Part shown: positions 46,271 through 58,178 of the stretch, in pieces | How positions within the stretch are numbered: the first letter of the stretch is position 1 | Layout of the letters: every line of letters starts with the position of its first letter | Source of the DNA: Sanghuangporus weigelae | Lineage: Eukaryota; Basidiomycota; Agaricomycetes; Hymenochaetales; Hymenochaetaceae | DNA: 64,000 nt | NCBI GenBank assembly: GCA_033182465.1 | Contig: CP137322.1 | Span: 1,302,001-1,366,000 of the forward strand | Direction: 5' to 3' | Program-made: the position numbers and the translations under genes | The notes under the pieces: model-generated | What the model saw: only the letters and a program-made list of their open reading frames with translations | Told to the model about the DNA's origin: nothing | Database searches by the model: none

Positions 46271-46913
46271 ACCAGCAACTCGTGTTTTCGGCTTCGCCGA
46301 AAACCCTGCTGGCCATAAATTCTAGTCTTTATTACTGGTTATTCTGTCTATCCATCTTGATATAAATTCAACACATCAGTTGTACACTTGAAATCAGGTG
46401 CACTGATTTGTGCATGTACAGAAATAAGAAAATAAAAGGAACTCCATTGAGCTTATCTGGTCTGTTCATATGTGGCAAAAACTTTTGCAGCTTTACCCAA
46501 ATTAATCAGTTCAATGGGACACACTGAATTGAATCGTGCAAGGAGGAACAGAGTTTTTGGATGCTGATCACATTTGTTTATTGCATACATGTCCGAAAAT
46601 TTCCTAGTTTTTTTCCTTTTTTCCAGCAAGGCTTGAATAGTGCTTTGGCTTATGAGCACATCCATGTAATGCATACATGCTTTGAGTTTCCCTGCTTTTT
46701 TTCTGATTTTTTTCCCTCAAGGAATGAATTAATGTGTTGATGAAGTGGTGTGGAGGCAGATCGATCTGCAGATCACCGGCGATCAAGTTCCTTAATGTAG
46801 TAGAACCACCTTGGCATCACGCGGGAAATGAGAAAAGAAGTGCACAAATTCAAGGTCCGAATTTAGTCAGCGGTGGCTGTGAAGAAAAGTACGGTCCTGT
46901 TTTTAATATTAAG
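46271..46913. repeat. Tandem repeat unit 2 (about 643 bp), hairpin-headed
   Basis: Second copy, differing from the first by scattered substitutions and small indels. The inner hairpin (46284-46304) is unchanged; the outermost base pair of the outer stem is lost (TGCTGGC). Similarity stops at AATATTAAG before unrelated sequence, about 60 bp from the permease stop codon. Confidence 0.88.
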
Positions 46914-46973
46914 ATGTTACTTCGTGTGTTATTTCGTGTCATTCGTTCTATGTGATTTATCTGAACAACAGGA

Positions 46974-49197
46974 TTATCGTTTCTCCTCCATCGCTCCTTC
47001 CGAAGCCAAAGGATCATCTATAGTCTTAACAGGCCCCTTGAACCAGCGATGCGCAGAAAGAATCCAATGAAGCCCAGCATAAATAAACACGGCCATAATT
47101 ATCACAACAGCATAGTCTTCATTACAGAATGCAAAAAAAAAGTGATATAGTAAGTCATGTGCGAGTTGAAATAATGAACAAATACGTACTCATATCCTCT
47201 GCGTCCACTTTTTGTCCAGGAGGGAACATCAGTAGGACAATTATGAAGGATACCCATGCCACGGAGACACAGCCCAGAGGGATGCCCCATCTTCCAAGGC
47301 TGAATGGTCCAGGTATAAGCTTGTTTCGACCCGAAGTGATCCGAAGAAATATCGGTGTCGCGTAAGATGTGTACAATCCAATGACAGCCATTCTAGAAAG
47401 CCGCCGTTTCGTCAAAATATGAATTGTCATAAACCATAACCATCGAATTTAACACCGTACCCAGCAAGGGAAGTGAGTGCAGCTTCAGAAAAACCAAGCA
47501 GCCCGCAAATGCCAGCGACGCATACGACTAGCCATACTGCGTAAACAGGTGTCTGAGTATACTTGTTTATACGTCTCCAATAACAGGATCCCGGCAATGC
47601 ACCGTCGCGGGCAAAGGCAAAAACCACGCGTGATGCATCAACAGTCTGAGCTGCACCTGTCACAAACTACCAACCTCATCCTCAGACTTTGGCTTGTTGT
47701 AATCAGAATTCTAAACGCACCTGGACAACTATGACCAAAGACCACACGGAAAGCATGCCTTTTCTACCAAGTACATCAAGAAAGAGCTGGCCCATTGGCA
47801 AGGCCAACTCAGTTTCGAGCAGGACCGGTACAGATGTAAGTGCGAAAGACGCCGCAATTAGAATAAGCCATCCAAGAGAGGCAGTGGCGCTGACGCCAAT
47901 GAGAATAGCGAGGGGCCCAGCCCAAGACGCATTTGTAGTTTCTTCACTGATATGCGCAGCGGAATCGTCTATTTGAGGAATACGCGTGAGACTTACCATT
48001 GAAAACGAAGAATATTAAGAATATTAAATTCTCACATCCGGTAAGCGTCCACATGGGTGCCGTAAATGCCAAGAGAAATGCCCAACCATCTAGATGATAA
48101 AGTGCAAGACTGATGAATCAACGGCGCTGTGGGTCGGAGAGAATGGAATGCATGTATACCATTGGACCATCCTGTATTATTCTCAAACATCGTGAATGCA
48201 TCACGCGTAGATACCTTATTACCACCCGAACAGACATACAGGGCGATGATGGCACCCACGGTTGTGCCGACTAGATCGCATAAATCGAGCGAATCCCGAA
48301 TATTTGATTTGATGAATTGTGCATACCATTGATGACGACGTAGAACAAGTTCAATCTGGCCAAGACGCTAGTTGCAGCAGAACATACGATCCCGTGAACA
48401 AAGAGGATAGCAAGAAGAATTCCGTAAGTAGGACCACTTCCAAGATTTACTGCGCCATTCGAACCCACGGCAATAGCAGTGGTTATCATCTGAGCACTGA
48501 CAAGGGGTGAGAGCCTCATCCTGTGAAATACCGAGACGAGCCGAAGATATAGAGTACATGGACGTACCACGTGAAGTCAATAGAGCAGACCAGAGTTACT
48601 TGGCCTGTAACATTTGCCCATCCGGTAATCCAGCTTGCCAAAGCAGACCATCTTGGAGGAGCAAGTTTGGCAGAGAAATAATATAGTCCAGCACTCGTGC
48701 TACGCAATGATATAAGCAGCAGCAGCATTCTCGTTAGGAAACACTTACGGCATTGACGATGCGAGCTCAGCCATCGATCTAGTCGATATCGCAATTTCGT
48801 AAGGACACAGTTAGCAATCTGTACGAGTGAACTGTAGTCTTACGCTGCAATTGGCATGACGAAAAGACTGGGAATGAGCCATCCAAACACCATCCCTACA
48901 TGCCCACCAGATACGAGCGGAAAAGACAGCGTTGATGAGACGGAAGCTATCACTCCCATTATAGAAAAGGCAAAAGCGATCGTTTCAATAAGCTGCGGTA
49001 GGACATCCAAATGAGCCTATGAAAATTCTCCATGACTGCTGAGTAGAGCGCACCGAGAATTCTCTTCTGAACTCAGATTTGTAGCCTAGTCCAGCGAGCA
49101 GTTCATTATCCTTCGCATGCAAGGCGTCAAGCTCGCTCGTATGGCGGCCAACTAGCTCAGTAGTAACTGATACATCTTGTTTCGTGTTTTTCGGCAT
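46974..49197 (-). CDS. APC-superfamily amino acid/choline/GABA permease
   Basis: Many-exon minus-strand gene, ATG at 49197 (MPKNTKQDVSV), stop TAA at 46974-46976. A hydrophilic N-terminus with LAGLGYKSEFRREFS precedes the first membrane helix, as is typical of the fungal AAT/GABA-choline permease group. Membrane segments are seen throughout, for example TIAFAFSIMGVIASVSSTLSF, LGWLILIAASFALTSVPVLL and SVAWVSFIIVLLMFP. The family signature is AELASSMPTSAGLYYFSAKL (the exon junction is between the P and TSAG). A transporter-typical VTGAAQTVDASRVVFAFARD and an FLRITSGRNKLIPGPFSLGRWG segment are also present. Substrate is probably an amino acid, GABA or choline; the sequence does not decide. Start and stop are clear; internal splice sites were only partly checked. 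Confidence 0.92.
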
Positions 49198-50194
49198 GCT
49201 GTAGGTGTGATGCGCCAGCCTTGGAGTGTTGATATAGTTAAGAAAGAAGTGGGGACATGCGAGACTTCGCGAAGATTTGATGGAGTCTCTATCAGTTCGC
49301 ACGGACAAAGGCGGCTCAGGAATCATATCGTCAATTTGTTATCATGTTCATTGACTTGGGCGGTGTTTCTGAGTGATAGGATAAATAATCCCAGAGCAGT
49401 CGGTCGGTGAGAAGCACTTACATATAACCGGTTCAGACTTGGATAAGTTGCCGAACTGTTAACATTAAAAAGCGTCCGATCCGGATTCCACACTATTGGA
49501 AGTTTCGTCGAAACAGATATTCAAAATGTACCAGTGAATAAAGTCTTGCCTCTTCAGAACGATCTTCTTAGATAGTGAAAACCGTGACTTGAGCTCACCT
49601 TGAGCTCGCCTGAAGTCGCGTTGGCCATTGACAATCGCACAGAACACCAAAATCATCGACTGGTCAGGTCAGACACCGAAGGACCGCTTTGGCATCCTCA
49701 GATATGTCAATGACCGAGTGCCTGGAAACAAAGACTATTGTACACATCGGAGGTCATGGAGTTCTTCTCCGGTTTGAGAAATAACATGCATGCGCTTGAA
49801 ATTTTGTGGATATACGACGAAATTCCACGTGATGTTTGTTATCGGCTCTATCCGAATCCGATCCGAAAGTCGAAGAAGAGCTGTTGTTAGTCGCAAATAG
49901 ACCCATAAGGTTTGTCAGTCAGTCATATTTTGACCTCCCGCATCCGTTCTGGATAAACTACCGGACCTAGCCATGTGCTGATTCATAAGCGCCTTGCTTG
50001 AGCGCCAAGCGCAAGTTCTGAGCGCCTAAAGTCATTTCATTGCCTCGGGGCAATTTGTACAATCGAACATGCCAAACAGAATTCCATTGCAATGGCTCAC
50101 AAATTTTCAGCAGGCTTGCAAAATTTCATTCCGGTGCCCCATATCAATCCGGAGGGCAGGGGGGTCGCGGACATAAAAGGCGAGGCTGTGTATA
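49198..50194. other. Divergent intergenic region, about 1 kb
   Basis: Upstream of the permease (left) and amidohydrolase (right). No gene is seen. A CACGTG at 49826 lies far from both starts (364 bp or more). Confidence 0.55.
50172..50179 (+). promoter_or_regulatory. TATA-like box very close to the annotated ATG
   Basis: CATAAAAG starts 23 bp upstream of the ATG at 50195. If functional, transcription would begin at about 50200, past that ATG, and the next in-frame ATG at 50228 would be used. Confidence 0.35.
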
Positions 50195-52923
50195 ATGGAT
50201 TTTTTTGTACGCCTTTCTCAGTCTTTCATGTTGGAACGACGCAAATCTGACAGGCCTATACAGGCTAAAGTTACGTCTGAACAATCGCAAGCGGCTCGCA
50301 CTCCGTCCCGCGAGGCGACGCACAAGACTTCCAGGAATTTTACTTTTGGCAAACTTGTGGCGGGCGCGATTATTCTTGCTGGTTTCTCACTGCTATATCG
50401 TACGGGCCTGTATGGCAGCGAATCACTTCCAAGCACATATGCTCTGTGTTCAGCAACCCGCCCGGCCATATATACCGTCGATAACGGGAACACTGTTGCC
50501 CAGTGTCTTCTTGTTCGCGGCTCTAGAATTTTGCACACTGGTTCGCTCGGTAAATGCACCGCAAAGATTTAATTTTTATTTCCAAGCTGAAACTCTCTAC
50601 CTAGATGAAGTGAAGAGATTTTGGGATTCAAACTCGAGTATGGCCCATGATCAGGACTTCCAATCCGTTCTTCAAGTACCTCTTGCTATACGCTATGTTC
50701 CCCCAAATGCTATTGTCGTTCCCGGCATGAGCGGTATGCTATGATATCTACATACTCTGTCTGGTCCTAATGAACTTCAGATTCTCATGGGCATATCCTT
50801 GAATACGGTGCGAGCAGGTTGCTGCCTTTAGAGGGATCAGAAGATAGTAGAAGTGAGTGTTCAAATTAATGTTGTAGTCCTCGAAGTTCTAATTCCTCTG
50901 TTGTGCGTAGCGGCCGTGAATCGAGTCAGAGACTATATCATTGCTCATCCGGACATTCTGAATGATACGTCGAGATATATCGAAGGTTGGGGCTGGGACC
51001 ATACAGCATGGCCGGCGGAAGAATTCCCATCATACGTAAGTCTCCATAGAAGATCAGTGAGCCATTGTATCGTACTGAGACCTTGGCTCAGAGAGAACTT
51101 GAAGGAGATCCCATTGTCCGAGGGCGTCCAATTGTTCTCCAGAGCAAAGACGGTCACGCGCAATGGGTGTCAAAGGCCCTTCTTGAGCAGATGCTTCCCT
51201 TACCAGACAGTGTGGATGGTGGAATTATCGTCAGGGATAAAGACGGGAATGCTACAGGTAAGTGCTCTATTTAGAAACCAGGATTTGACCTTATTGGCTG
51301 CCAGGTGTTTTCCTTGACAAGGCTCAGGACTTGATTAAGAAGCCGCCTCTGACAGATGTAGATCGGTTGCTCCGCTTCAAACTGACTGTTAAAGATGCTC
51401 TCTCTAAGGGTCTAACATCTCTCCATGACGCCGGCTTTGATCCCAAATCTCTTCAATTTTTTAGAAGGTATGAAATTTGAAAGACATTGTATAACTCCGA
51501 TTGTTATCTGGTATCTGTAGTCAGGCAGAACTCGGGAATCTTCCAGTACGCCTTCCAAATTTTGCGACAAGTGCTAGTACTAACACTTCTCTAGGTTAGG
51601 ATCTATGGGATGAGGTACTTCAACGAAAATGCCGAGTACTGGGGAAACCAAGCCACCAAAATCATCAATCATAACAGACTTACATCTAGGAGTGTCAAAA
51701 TCTATGCTGATGGTAAACATTGTTAATGTCGCTTTGACAGATTTGAATGATCGAAAGTCAACTTTTAGGAGCTCTAAGGTCGGGTGGTGCGGCGGTCAGT
51801 ACAAGTCTTCCGTATCGCTGCTAGACCGATCTTGACGGCTCGCGCGAACAGTTATTTGAGCCATATACAGACAATCCAGAGACTAGCGGTTTCATGAGGA
51901 TTGATCCCAGTGTTTTGTACAAATTTATTCCCAGATTCATGAAAGATGGATGGCAAGTGGTAAGCACGGCTAAGATTTTGACATCGTGCGTCAATTGAGA
52001 TGTTGCTAGAATATCCATGCCATTGGCGACCGAGCCAATTCGATCGTTCTTGATGCCATTGAATCAGCAATTGCCAACGGTCCGTACGAAACAGTCGGGA
52101 CCTCTTTACGTCCGCGCATTGAACACGCTCAAATCATGAGGCCGGAAGATGCAGCACGTCTTGCGAAGCTTGGAGGTCAGTTGCCCTTTATCGCTGGTGA
52201 CTATGTCTTTATCTGACTACCATCCTTCTCGTACTTGGAAAAGTAATTGCAAGCGTCCAGCCTACGCATGTGTAAGCAAATCTTATATCGGTATCGTTAC
52301 AACTGCCGACATTTTTCTCCAGAGTGAGCGACATGTGGTATGCACAGGAGCGTCTGGTATGTCCAATTGTGTTTAAGCGCTCAAGACCTGGTCTTCTGAT
52401 GCTTATCATGACGTGTGAAAGGGTCCTGAACGTGTAAAGAACCTCTACGCCTTCCGAACAATCATCGACACGGGCGCACGCGTTGCATTGGGCTCGGATT
52501 TCCCTGTTGAAGATATGAATCCCCTTGCAGGATTCCATGCTGCCATAGCCCGTCTTTCTCCTGATGGGCGTTCACCACACGGTACGAACGGATGGTATGT
52601 GAAATGCTTTCGCTGTAATCAAAGCAACTCATAATGTTTTCAATAAGGTTCCCTGAACAGTGTTTGACGCGCTTTGAAGCGCTCAGAGGTAAGGATATCG
52701 CAAAAGCGTGTCTTCAATGCGCTTAAAGAGGTGTTTAGGTTTCACAATCGATCCTGCATATGCGTCGTTTTCTGAAGGGGATCTGGGCTCATTGGAGCCC
52801 GGAAAAGTTGCGGACTACGTCGTCCTCTCCCAAGACATAATGACCGTTGCTATGGACAAGATTTTAGAGACGAAAGTAATAGCCACTGTCATCGATGGAG
52901 AAGTGGCATTTGGGACCCTCTAA
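50195..52923 (+). CDS. YtcJ-like amidohydrolase, type II membrane-anchored
   Basis: Many-exon gene ending in TAA at 52921-52923. The start may be ATG 50195 or 50228. After about 40 cytosolic residues rich in Lys/Arg comes one transmembrane helix (LVAGAIILAGFSLLY), so the catalytic domain faces the ER lumen or outside. The amidohydrolase-3 metal-site motifs are in order: DSHGHILEYG (HxH), then LTSLHDAGFD, VKIYADGAL, WQVNIHAIGDRAN, RIEHAQIM and ALGSDFPVEDMNP (Asp). A final DPAYASF and LGSLEPGKVADYVVLS with VIDGEVAFGTL is typical of the family. The true substrate is unknown; family members hydrolyse formamides, amides or related compounds. The Lys carrying a carbamate in some relatives is not required in this subfamily. 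Confidence 0.9.
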
Positions 52924-53237
52924 CAGCCTGCAGAAGCTAAATGGAAGAAGATGTTTCTTTTATAAGTTTTAATAGGGAGGGATACTTTCTATACCAGGTC
53001 TTTGTTTATCTGAATAGAGAACCCTAGACCCACTGGTCCGCATGTATTCTAGTAAGACATTGAACTTTCAAGTTATCGGGAGTAAAAAAAGGTAAATACC
53101 GGTTGGTCGGCGCAAAGTTTGAACCCATGTTATGTAACGAGGATCTGGATTGGATTGTGACTCGCGGTCACGTGCGGCGAACGTTAAAGCTTCGCGTTCC
53201 CCTTGGGTAAAAGCTTGTCTTTATTCTTGACGTCCGC
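52924..53237. other. Intergenic region before RAD54B-like gene
   Basis: 3' end of the amidohydrolase gene and promoter of the next gene; no ORF. Confidence 0.6.
53169..53174. promoter_or_regulatory. CACGTG E-box-like site
   Basis: Lies 69 bp upstream of the RAD54B-like ATG, the closest of the series. Confidence 0.42.
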
Positions 53238-56200
53238 ATGCCTGCTTTCCAAAATTTTGCTCAGACGGGACGAAAGCGACCTCACGCACTAGGCTCAGCT
53301 GATTTTGAAAGTCGAAAACGACAAATTACGGGACTTGTCATTACCGACGTGGATGGTACCAGTATTGCGAACGACGCAACGAAGGCGGGAGAGCAGTATT
53401 GGATCGTACAATGGTGAACCTATTTCGCAATTTCGTAAACTGTGAGGCTGACTAATAGCATACATAGGAGGCATCCTCAATCGAAAAAGCACAAGACTTG
53501 GGAAGGCGACGGTGTTCTGGTGTTGTTTGGAGGAAAGGGTGTCTTATATGATATGGACGGTTCGGTGTACGTCGTTGAACTCTACCATCTTACTTTCCCC
53601 CTGATCCACGTAAAGAATCGCATCTGGTAAACCTAGTCCAGACGGTGCTTGTATCGGTACATTCCTCCAGCTGGGGAGCAAAGAGATGGAGGTCGACTGT
53701 ACGATATCGAAGGCAGAATTCACGTCAGGCAGGGTATTTGGAAAAGGAACCTTAAGCTTGTCCAACGAAGAGACTTCTGCACGACCAATACACGCGAGTG
53801 CGTCAAGTTTGAAAAAGAAATTTACGCCTTTGAAGCCGGTCTCTGTGAACGGAAGTCTTCCGCAGCCACAATACCCAGTGTCCCGAAAGGAAGAGATAGC
53901 TCTTGAGCCAGTGGACCTCATACAGAGTACTGGAGACAAGACTTCCATCTGCTCTGCTCCATGTTTGCACTGGTCAGCACACTGGTATGTAGTGCATATT
54001 TTTGCGGAGACCACCGAACTCAAATACGTTGCTCAAGGCGCAGGCCACAGGGAAGGAAACACAAGACTTGGGATGGTGATTCATATATCGTCCTGTCTGG
54101 AGATAAATTGACAATGGTATCCGATGATGGCAGATTGTACGTTGCCACACTCCTTATATATAGTCAGCTAATGAGAAACCAGGATGGGATCAACGATATG
54201 GAAGGGTGGACCTTTGCGAGAAGGCACAATCTTGTATATTTCCTCCAAAACGGTCGAGCTGGAAAGTCGGATGGGGCCAAGCGATATACCGGAAATAATT
54301 GGGACAATGCCTCCCGACAGGCCGGACTATGATGAAGGTGATGACCTAGAAACCCCGTGTACAAACGAAGATTATTCGGATATTACGAGACATAAGATCT
54401 CACCTTTGACCTACGTGGAGAAGGAAAATATCAAGTATCAAAATGATTCTCTATTGCCTTCAAATCCAGACACGAACCAGAAGAAATTCGTCGCACCAGC
54501 CAATTTCTATGGCAAATCTGCTCCTACATCCAAACCGGTGAGGCCACTGTGAGTACCAATCAAGCTACAGGTACATTACATTCATAAATGTGATTTTTCG
54601 CCAGACACGACCCGAAAGCCGAGGGTGCCGTTGCCATGAAAGAACCGACAAAAGAGCACCAGAAGAAATTTAATTCAAAGTACATGCTGCTTTCTACTGA
54701 TTGGCGCCTCCAACTGACTCGTAAATAGAGGTAGACCAGTAGTTCCTGTTGTCATAGATCCCATTCTTTCGAGACATCTTCGACCTCACCAAAAAGAAGG
54801 TGAGCTGCGTAGCTTGTTTGCAACTACTGACGTGCAACTGAGAATTCATCAGGCGTCAAATTTTTGTACGAGTGTGTTATGGGACTACGCAAGCACGAAG
54901 GACAGGGATGTATCCTAGCGGACGAGATGTAAGTTGCTCATATTAGTACTTCTATGTAACTTCAAGCTTATTCACTCGCAGGGGTATGGGTAAGACTTTA
55001 CAGACTATTACGTTGGTTTGGACTCTTCTTAGTAAGTTAAGAAGACGTACGGGTTATTCGTTGCTTTTTCACGTAGCCAAACAGAGCAAAACTGTTACGC
55101 CGGTGGAATTCCAGCCATAGGCAAAATTTTAATCGTCTGCCCGGTCTCGCTGATCGTCGTGCGTCTCCTTACAAATTTATTGAGGTCGAAGCATTACTGA
55201 CTTCTTTATCTCCAGAATTGGAAGAAGGAATTTCATAAATGGTCCGCTTGATGTGTCTACTAATCTTGAATGGCTCTAACTTTATCTGTAGGCTCGGTAA
55301 AGATAGGATCGGAGTTTTCACTGGCGATAAAAACAAGGAAGCGGTGAAGCAATTCATAAATTCGTGAGTGCCGTTACCGGCTCAACTCTGACGCTCACTT
55401 AATTTTTTTATTTAGGAGAATTCATCATGTCTTGATCATCGGATACGAAAGACTTCGATCCGTGATGTGCGTCCTGATCTTCCTCCTTGTCCGAAACTCT
55501 GACAATTGCTTTAAAGCTCCGAACTGAGTTACTGCATGTATGATTATTTCCTATGACCTTGTCATCCGTGATATTTACCGCCCAATCAGACCGCCTATCG
55601 GACTCATCATTTGCGACGAAGGTCATCGGCTGAAATCAGCCAACAATAAGACATCCAAAATGTTTGAAATGTTGAAGACACCTCGCCGAATTATACTTTC
55701 TGGGACGCCTATTCAAAACGATCTTTCGGAATTTCATGCTATGGCGGACTTCTGCAACCCAGGCCTGTTGGACGATTATCCAACCTTTCGGAAAGTGTTT
55801 GAGAATCCGATCTTGAAGAGCCGTGCACCGGGATGCTCAGCCAAAGAATTAGAGATCGGGAAAGCTCGACAGGCACATGTTGGTAGCTTAATACTCTTCT
55901 CTCGCCGTCACTTATGGTCATTATTCAGCTTCAAGCTATCGCGAAAAGTTTTGTGCTTCGCAGGGATGCTGGCATATTGTCGAGCTATCTGCCGCCGAAA
56001 CGTGAGTATCTATTCTCTTGACGTTGAGTTTGTTATTAACTCACATGCAGACGAATACGTTGTTTTTATCACTCCTTCACCCTTGCAACGCATGATGTTT
56101 ACTAAGATTTTACAACCTGATACTCTGAGTTCTCTCCTCCGTGGCTCCATGGCTCGTTCTCTAGCTATGATCCAGCTCCTTACAAAGCTCAGCACCACCC

Positions 56201-57886
56201 CGATCTTGCTAAGGGCGACGCTTGATAAGCGCGCAAACGGCACTGATGAGGATACTCAGGGCTCACTCGATGAAGCGATGAAGCTGTTACCTTGCACCGC
56301 CCGGCCGCAGGATGTTGAATTAAGCGGTGGGCCAGTCTTCTACAAGGCTTCGGATAGCTTGATGCTTATTGGCCTTTCAGGAAAATTGCAAGCCTTGTCC
56401 AAGCTCCTCGCGTATTTGCGTCGCGTATGTCTGGAAATCTCTTCGACTCTTTCAGCCAGGCTGATGGATTTTAGGAAACGGAAGAGAAATGCATTCTAGT
56501 TTCTCACTACACATCAACACTGAACGTCGTAGAAGAAATTTGCAAGAAAAGAAAATATACCTTTCTGCGGCTTGATGGGTAAGGCTGCCAAATAGCTTAT
56601 GTTTAGACAGCTGACCCAACTTCTTGCAGGCAAACACCAGCCGCAAAACGCCAGGAACACGTCGACAGATTCAACAAGGCTCCCCAATCCGGAGCATGTA
56701 AGTATTTTCCTGTAAGTTCTACGCTGGCTTGCTGACCAAGTGAGACGCAGTTATATTCCTCCTTAGTGCGAAGGCGGGAGGTGTAGGGTTGAATCTGATC
56801 GGAGCATCGCGACTGTGTCTCATAGACAGTGATTGGAATCCGAGGTGAATTGTTCCCCATTTCGGAGCATCCATAATTCTGACGTCTCTCGTAGTCATGA
56901 TCTTCAATCAATGGCGCGCATTCATCGGTGAGCGGAATACTTCACTGAGTTGCAGAGTTACTCATTTGCTTCTCAGGGATGGGCAAAAGCGACCAGTCTT
57001 TATTTATCGTTTCTTAACAGCTGGAACCATAGATGGTTCGTATTCATCATCAGCTATTTCTGTGAAAATCATGGAACTCACATGACGAAGAGAAAATATA
57101 TCAACGCCAGGTCACGAAGCTGGGTTTGAGTGATTGTAAGTATCGTCACTGCACATGTATACCAAAACTTATAATCTATATGCCCAGCTCTAATGGGGAA
57201 AGTGAGTCCTTTGAAAATTTGCGCTCTGGTTTGTGCCAATGACATCATGTCAGGGCGCCTCGGGTGGAGAGAGTTCGAAATCCGACTCCTTCACTCACGA
57301 TGAAGTGAGTTTGTCCACCTTCAGTGTCCAATTCACCCACCTATTGAGGCATTTACCTCCGTAGCTACGCGATCTCTTTACTTTTCACCACCGGACTAGC
57401 TGTCATACTCATGAGCTTATTGGATGTCCTTGCGTCAACGTCAGAGACTCGAGTGTCGATGAGAATGGTTTGATACTGGACGAGGCTGTATCCGAAGTGG
57501 GTAGTGAAGAATTTGACGTCGAAAGGCGGCCCCAAGAGCTGGGTTTTCGCAAAGCGTCTCTCCATGATCCCGAAGAACTCGAGAAAATAGACAAAGTGGT
57601 GCGTTCAGGATCTATTACGCAAGTCCAGTTAGCTAATATATTATTTTAGATTATAAGAAAGAAGAAGGCTGAACTCGCGTCTCTCGGCGAATGGAAGCAT
57701 ATAAACTGTCTGGATCATCTCGCGAAAGGAAAGATAATCGACGAAGCTTTGCAAAATGTCGCTTACATTCCGCATGGTTCTGCTTCAACACCTGATCAAG
57801 TTGACGTCGCAGCACACTCCTTGCCAGATGACGTACCAGGAGGCTCAATCTGTTTTCTGTTCGAAAGATCATCCGAGAAGTCTTAA
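53238..57886 (+). CDS. RDH54: RAD54B/Rdh54-like Swi2/Snf2 DNA translocase
   Basis: Many-exon gene, ATG at 53238 ([19 protein letters not shown]), stop at 57884-57886. The N-terminus has two modules resembling DUF2439, each opening with an intron inside a Trp codon and containing HKTWxGDG/S. The ATPase core follows. Motifs seen are DEMGMGKTLQ (Walker A), CPVSLIVNWKKEF (Ia), [15 protein letters not shown] (DEGH box), [14 protein letters not shown] (III), and in lobe 2 [40 protein letters not shown] (V), DSDWNP and [12 protein letters not shown] (VI). A C-terminal extension carries [10 protein letters not shown], as in Rad54/Rad54B. It acts with Rad51/Dmc1 in homologous recombination and mitotic/meiotic DNA repair. 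The DEGH rather than DEAH form is usual in this subfamily. Confidence 0.93.
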
Positions 57887-58178
57887 TAATGCTTTATGAT
57901 ACGTGTTTTCTGAAGGACATTCCTTGACCTCGCTGTTACCGAGCTTTGCTCATCGTTATCTCTACATCATGCGCTATTCGTGCGAACTAATTTTCATTCA
58001 GTTTAAATAGCGAGCATTTGTACTTTCCTCATGTATTCTGCTGCCCTTAATCCAACTGAGCTGCGATCTGTTTGTCGATCATCATACGGCGCTGATCTCT
58101 CTCAAGTATCTTTTGTGTTTGAACTCGAACTTCGCTCCGCAACTTTCTACTCTACAGCATCATTAAACTGTTTATACG
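57887..58178. other. Intergenic region, RAD54B to RNase P subunit
   Basis: 292 bp, tandem gene spacing. No further feature seen. Confidence 0.6.

Noticed and set aside
45811-46786. Minus-strand ORFs of 60-111 codons in both tandem repeat copies
   Set aside because: The copies differ by frameshifts and substitutions, and no domain is recognisable. They are most likely non-coding.
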